Positions 63,461 to 64,000 of a DNA stretch of 64,000 bases are shown here, one piece after another. Each line of letters begins with the position of its first letter. Positions within the stretch are counted from its first letter, which is position 1. The notes beneath the pieces were generated by a model. That model was not told the DNA's origin. It saw only the letters and a list, made by a program, of their open reading frames with translations, and ran no database searches. The stretch spans positions 310,001-374,000 of the forward strand of contig NZ_AQHJ01000035.1 of the NCBI RefSeq assembly GCF_014925405.1, in the 5' to 3' direction. Both the position numbers and the translations under genes were made by a program. The stretch comes from Pseudoalteromonas ulvae UL12 (lineage in GTDB: Bacteria; Pseudomonadota; Gammaproteobacteria; Enterobacterales; Alteromonadaceae).

Positions 63461-64000
63461 ATGCGTAAATTAAGCACTCTCACATTTGCTATGATGGCTG
63501 GCTTGTCTGCTCACTCGGCCAGTGCCGCACAGCTAATGTCTGTCGACAGTGAACGAGCCATTGAAGGTCAATATATTGTGGTTTTCAAAACACCTTCAGT
63601 TCTTGATATTCAAAGCAGCGAAGCCATTGCAGGCTTTGCAAGTACACAAGCGCAAGGCTTAAGCAATCTTTACAATGTCGATATAGCCAGAGAGTTCGGC
63701 GGTATTTTAAATGGCGTGCTCGTCAATGCCTCTAGCAAACAAATTGAACAAATGCTTAATGATCAGAATATTGACTTCATTGAACAAGACCAAATGATGT
63801 ATGTCACGCCCCTTGCTAGCACCAATGCCAATCAAGCCAATGCGATTTGGGGTTTAGATCGGGTCGATCAAGAAAACCTACCATTAAACAGCACCTACAA
63901 TTATGAGTTCGATGGTTCAGGTGTCACCGCGTATGTGATCGATACTGGTGTGCGTGTTAGCCATAACGAATTTGGCAACCGTGCATCACATGGTTATGAC
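63461..64000 (+). CDS. Proteinase K-like S8 subtilase, N-terminal part (runs off window)
   Basis: The 180 codons present encode a signal peptide (about 1-23, ending ASAA), an I9 propeptide (about 35-118, with GQYIVVFKTPS and the end FIEQDQMM), then the start of the S8 domain with catalytic Asp161 in YVIDTGVRVSH. His and Ser lie beyond the window. In contrast with the protease at 3944 this one has its propeptide in cis. AAAAAGGATAAAACA before the ATG. The 3' end is missing only because of the window edge. Confidence 0.88.
   Translation, partial: MRKLSTLTFAMMAGLSAHSASAAQLMSVDSERAIEGQYIVVFKTPSVLDIQSSEAIAGFASTQAQGLSNLYNVDIAREFGGILNGVLVNASSKQIEQMLNDQNIDFIEQDQMMYVTPLASTNANQANAIWGLDRVDQENLPLNSTYNYEFDGSGVTAYVIDTGVRVSHNEFGNRASHGYD

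Overview
The window is one contiguous piece of a chromosome from a marine gammaproteobacterium. Gene content fits Pseudoalteromonas or a close relative: a two-gene subtilase/chaperone pair, secreted proteases, TonB receptors, many PAS/GGDEF/hybrid kinase regulators, a DUF3360 transporter, a cyanide-insensitive type cydAB, and an aryl polyene pigment cluster. The assignment rests on gene families and an AT-leaning composition, not on a marker gene. I saw no rRNA, tRNA or CRISPR.

Region by region. 1-3530: 3' part of sbcC, a small sulfotransferase, and miaE. 3944-6247: a kexin-like S8 protease with a separate small secreted protein that looks like a chaperone or propeptide supplied in trans. 6278-17945: signalling, with a PAS-GGDEF-EAL protein, a CheY-like/CheC-like/hybrid-kinase operon, a cydAB operon with a GbsR-type regulator, and a second hybrid kinase. 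A TA-flanked MITE-like element of about 263 bp sits between the GGDEF-EAL gene and the CheY-like gene. 18191-26696: a DUF3360 membrane protein, a VC0807-like membrane protein, a second signal peptidase I, a RES/Xre toxin-antitoxin pair, a siderophore TonB receptor with a possible Fur site, and a zinc-less sirtuin. 26770-30250: a gene-poor, AT-rich accessory stretch holding a direct repeat of about 0.36-0.39 kb with conserved hairpins, a second and older pair of diverged repeats, and several unrecognised small genes. 30251-45068: a collagenase-like M9 lipoprotein, small operons, a TonB receptor, a frameshifted low-molecular-weight phosphatase, proBA, MarR and GDSL genes.

45331-61442 is the largest functional unit: 19 tightly packed, mostly overlapping plus-strand genes for an aryl polyene (APE). 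It has two acyl carrier proteins, an acyl-ACP ligase, ketosynthases with a chain-length factor, a ketoreductase, two dehydratases, a thioesterase, a glycosyltransferase and two acyltransferases, a LolA-like carrier and an MMPL exporter. Extra genes are an MIO-type aromatic amino acid ammonia-lyase and a halogenase-like flavoprotein. Together they suggest that an aryl acid made from an amino acid is loaded on ACP, extended to a conjugated polyene, attached to a lipid anchor and exported to the outer membrane. No methyltransferase is visible inside the cluster.

61666-64000: a CIA30-domain secreted protein, an unknown membrane protein, and the 5' part of a proteinase K-like subtilase that runs off the end of the window.
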